Origin: Haematobia irritans
Taxonomy: Eukaryota > Arthropoda > Insecta > Diptera > Muscidae
NCBI RefSeq assembly: GCF_050003625.1
Contig: NC_134397.1
Span: 192,221,063 to 192,285,062, forward strand
Direction of reading: 5' to 3'
DNA: 64,000 nucleotides
Made by a program: the position numbers and the translations under genes. Every line of letters starts with the position of its first letter. The stretch's first letter is position 1. Below the pieces are notes generated by a model that saw nothing but the letters and a program-made list of their open reading frames with translations, did not search any database and was not told where the DNA came from. Below are positions 63,321 to 64,000 of this stretch, in pieces.

Positions 63321-64000
63321 AAAGTCCTTTTCGCTCTAGGACGCTTAGTTTAGGAGATATGGGCAAAAGAAGTTTTTCATATAAAAATTTCAATTTTTTT
63401 AGGTTTTGGGTGGATTTTTCAATTTTTTGGGGGTGGTCACGAATTAAAGTCCTTTTCGCTCTAGGACGCATATTTGAGGAGATATGGGCAAAAGAGGTTT
63501 TCATATAAAAATTTAAATTTTTTTTAGGTTTTGGGTGGATTTTTCAATTTTTTGGTGGGTGGTCACGAATTAAAGTCCTTTTCGCTCTAGGACGCTTAGT
63601 TTAGGAGATATGGGCAAAAGAAGTTTTTGATATAAAAATTTCAATTTTTTTAGGTTTTGGGTGGATTTTTCAATTTTTTGGGGGTGGTCACGAATTAAAG
63701 TCCTTTTCGCTCTAGGACGCTTAGTTTGGGAGATATGGGCAAAAGAAGTTTTTCATATAAAAATTTCAATTTTTTTAGGTTTTGGGTGGATTTTTCAATT
63801 TTTTGGGGGTGGTCACGAATTAAAGTCCTTTTCGCTCTAGGACGCATATTTAAGGTGATATGAGCAAAAGGAGTTTTTCATATAAAAATTTAAATTTTTT
63901 AGATTTTGGGTGGATTTTTCAATTTTTTGGGGGTGGTCACGAATTAAAGTCCTTTTCGCTCTAGGACGCATATTTAAGGAGATATGGGCCAAAGAAGTTT

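Larger units (their letters stand above)
9345..64000. repeat. 125-bp satellite array, right block
   Basis: This is about 437 further copies of the same monomer in the same orientation and, across the inserted island, in the same phase as the left block. It runs off the window end. My consensus is 125 bp with 51 T, 32 A, 29 G and 13 C (66% A+T). The first half contains two related 'caatttttt...ggtgg' modules about 29 bp apart, which suggests the monomer grew from a shorter unit. Linker variants are cttagtttagg, catatttaagg, catatttgagg and the rarer cgtatttaaggtg. A 124-bp form carries 'gaggttttcat' where most have 'gaagtttttcat'. Monomers are arranged in recurring cassettes and in large duplicated segments listed separately. 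I found no second foreign insertion over this 54.7 kb. I see no CENP-B-box-like motif in the consensus. Confidence 0.97.

Noticed and set aside
1325..63504. Dozens of open frames of 61-118 codons on both strands, many beginning MGKRSFSYKN
   Set aside because: They repeat with the 125-bp satellite period, overlap in several frames, vary freely with monomer substitutions, and have no independent coding evidence. They are by-products of the repeat.
9345..64000. CRISPR-like array of direct repeats
   Set aside because: The whole 125-bp unit repeats with no unique spacers, and the surrounding elements are eukaryotic transposons.
9345..64000. CENP-B box or other known centromere motif in the monomer
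   Set aside because: The consensus lacks the TTCG...A..CGGG core of a CENP-B box. A centromere role cannot be claimed from sequence alone.
560..64000. 'aaggagatatgggc' read as bacterial ribosome-binding sites before ATG
   Set aside because: The 'aaggag' and ATG spacing is simply part of every satellite monomer in a eukaryotic context, so it has no translational meaning.

Overview
The window is almost entirely one tandemly repeated satellite DNA, interrupted once by a nested cluster of transposable-element remnants. I found no convincing protein-coding gene, tRNA or rRNA gene, CRISPR array or bacterial-type signal. The satellite occupies 1-5569 and 9345-64000 (about 60.2 kb, roughly 480 monomers) and runs off both ends. 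The dominant unit is 125 bp, about 66% A+T and strongly strand-biased: my consensus has 51 T, 32 A, 29 G and 13 C on the + strand.

The organism is a eukaryote, most likely an insect and probably a fly. The reasons are the satellite itself, terminal-inverted-repeat elements with target-site duplications, and a dispersed repeat at about 5665-6189 with an 'atatatgggagct' motif, a GACG run and a terminal 'tataccc' hairpin. From memory that repeat resembles one common in higher Diptera; I could not check this by search. The setting is presumably heterochromatic (pericentromeric, sex-chromosomal or similar), which is inference.

The interruption (5570-9344) looks like a single insertion event. It is flanked by a perfect 8-bp duplication (ATTTAAGG at 5562-5569 and 9345-9352), it resumes the satellite exactly in phase, and its ends are 16-bp inverted repeats (CTGGGATCCGGAGCGG and, read inward from the other end, CAGGGATCCGGAGCGG). 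That is the signature of a hAT-superfamily DNA transposon, here non-autonomous. Its GGAGC-rich ends enclose nested material: the dispersed repeat; three relatives of a second inverted-repeat element with CACTGAAAAAA ends (6205-6481 partial, 6698-7191 reversed, 7534-8885 complete with TA duplications); and, inside the last, a 0.69-kb insertion bounded by identical 96-bp direct repeats (8091-8186 and 8689-8784).

The right-hand satellite has higher-order structure. Monomers differ mainly in a linker (cttagtttagg, catatttaagg or catatttgagg) and in a few linked changes that travel together as multi-monomer cassettes. Whole segments are duplicated: about 11-12 kb (19.1-31.0 kb against 31.0-42.1 kb), 2626 bp (40.8-43.4 against 43.4-46.0 kb, nearly identical), about 3.37 kb (46.4-49.1 against 49.7-52.6 kb), about 4.9-5.0 kb (53.4-55.6 against 58.3-60.6 kb), 1.5-1.6 kb and 0.5 kb. 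The many similar reading frames of about 76 codons are by-products of the repeat, not a gene family.
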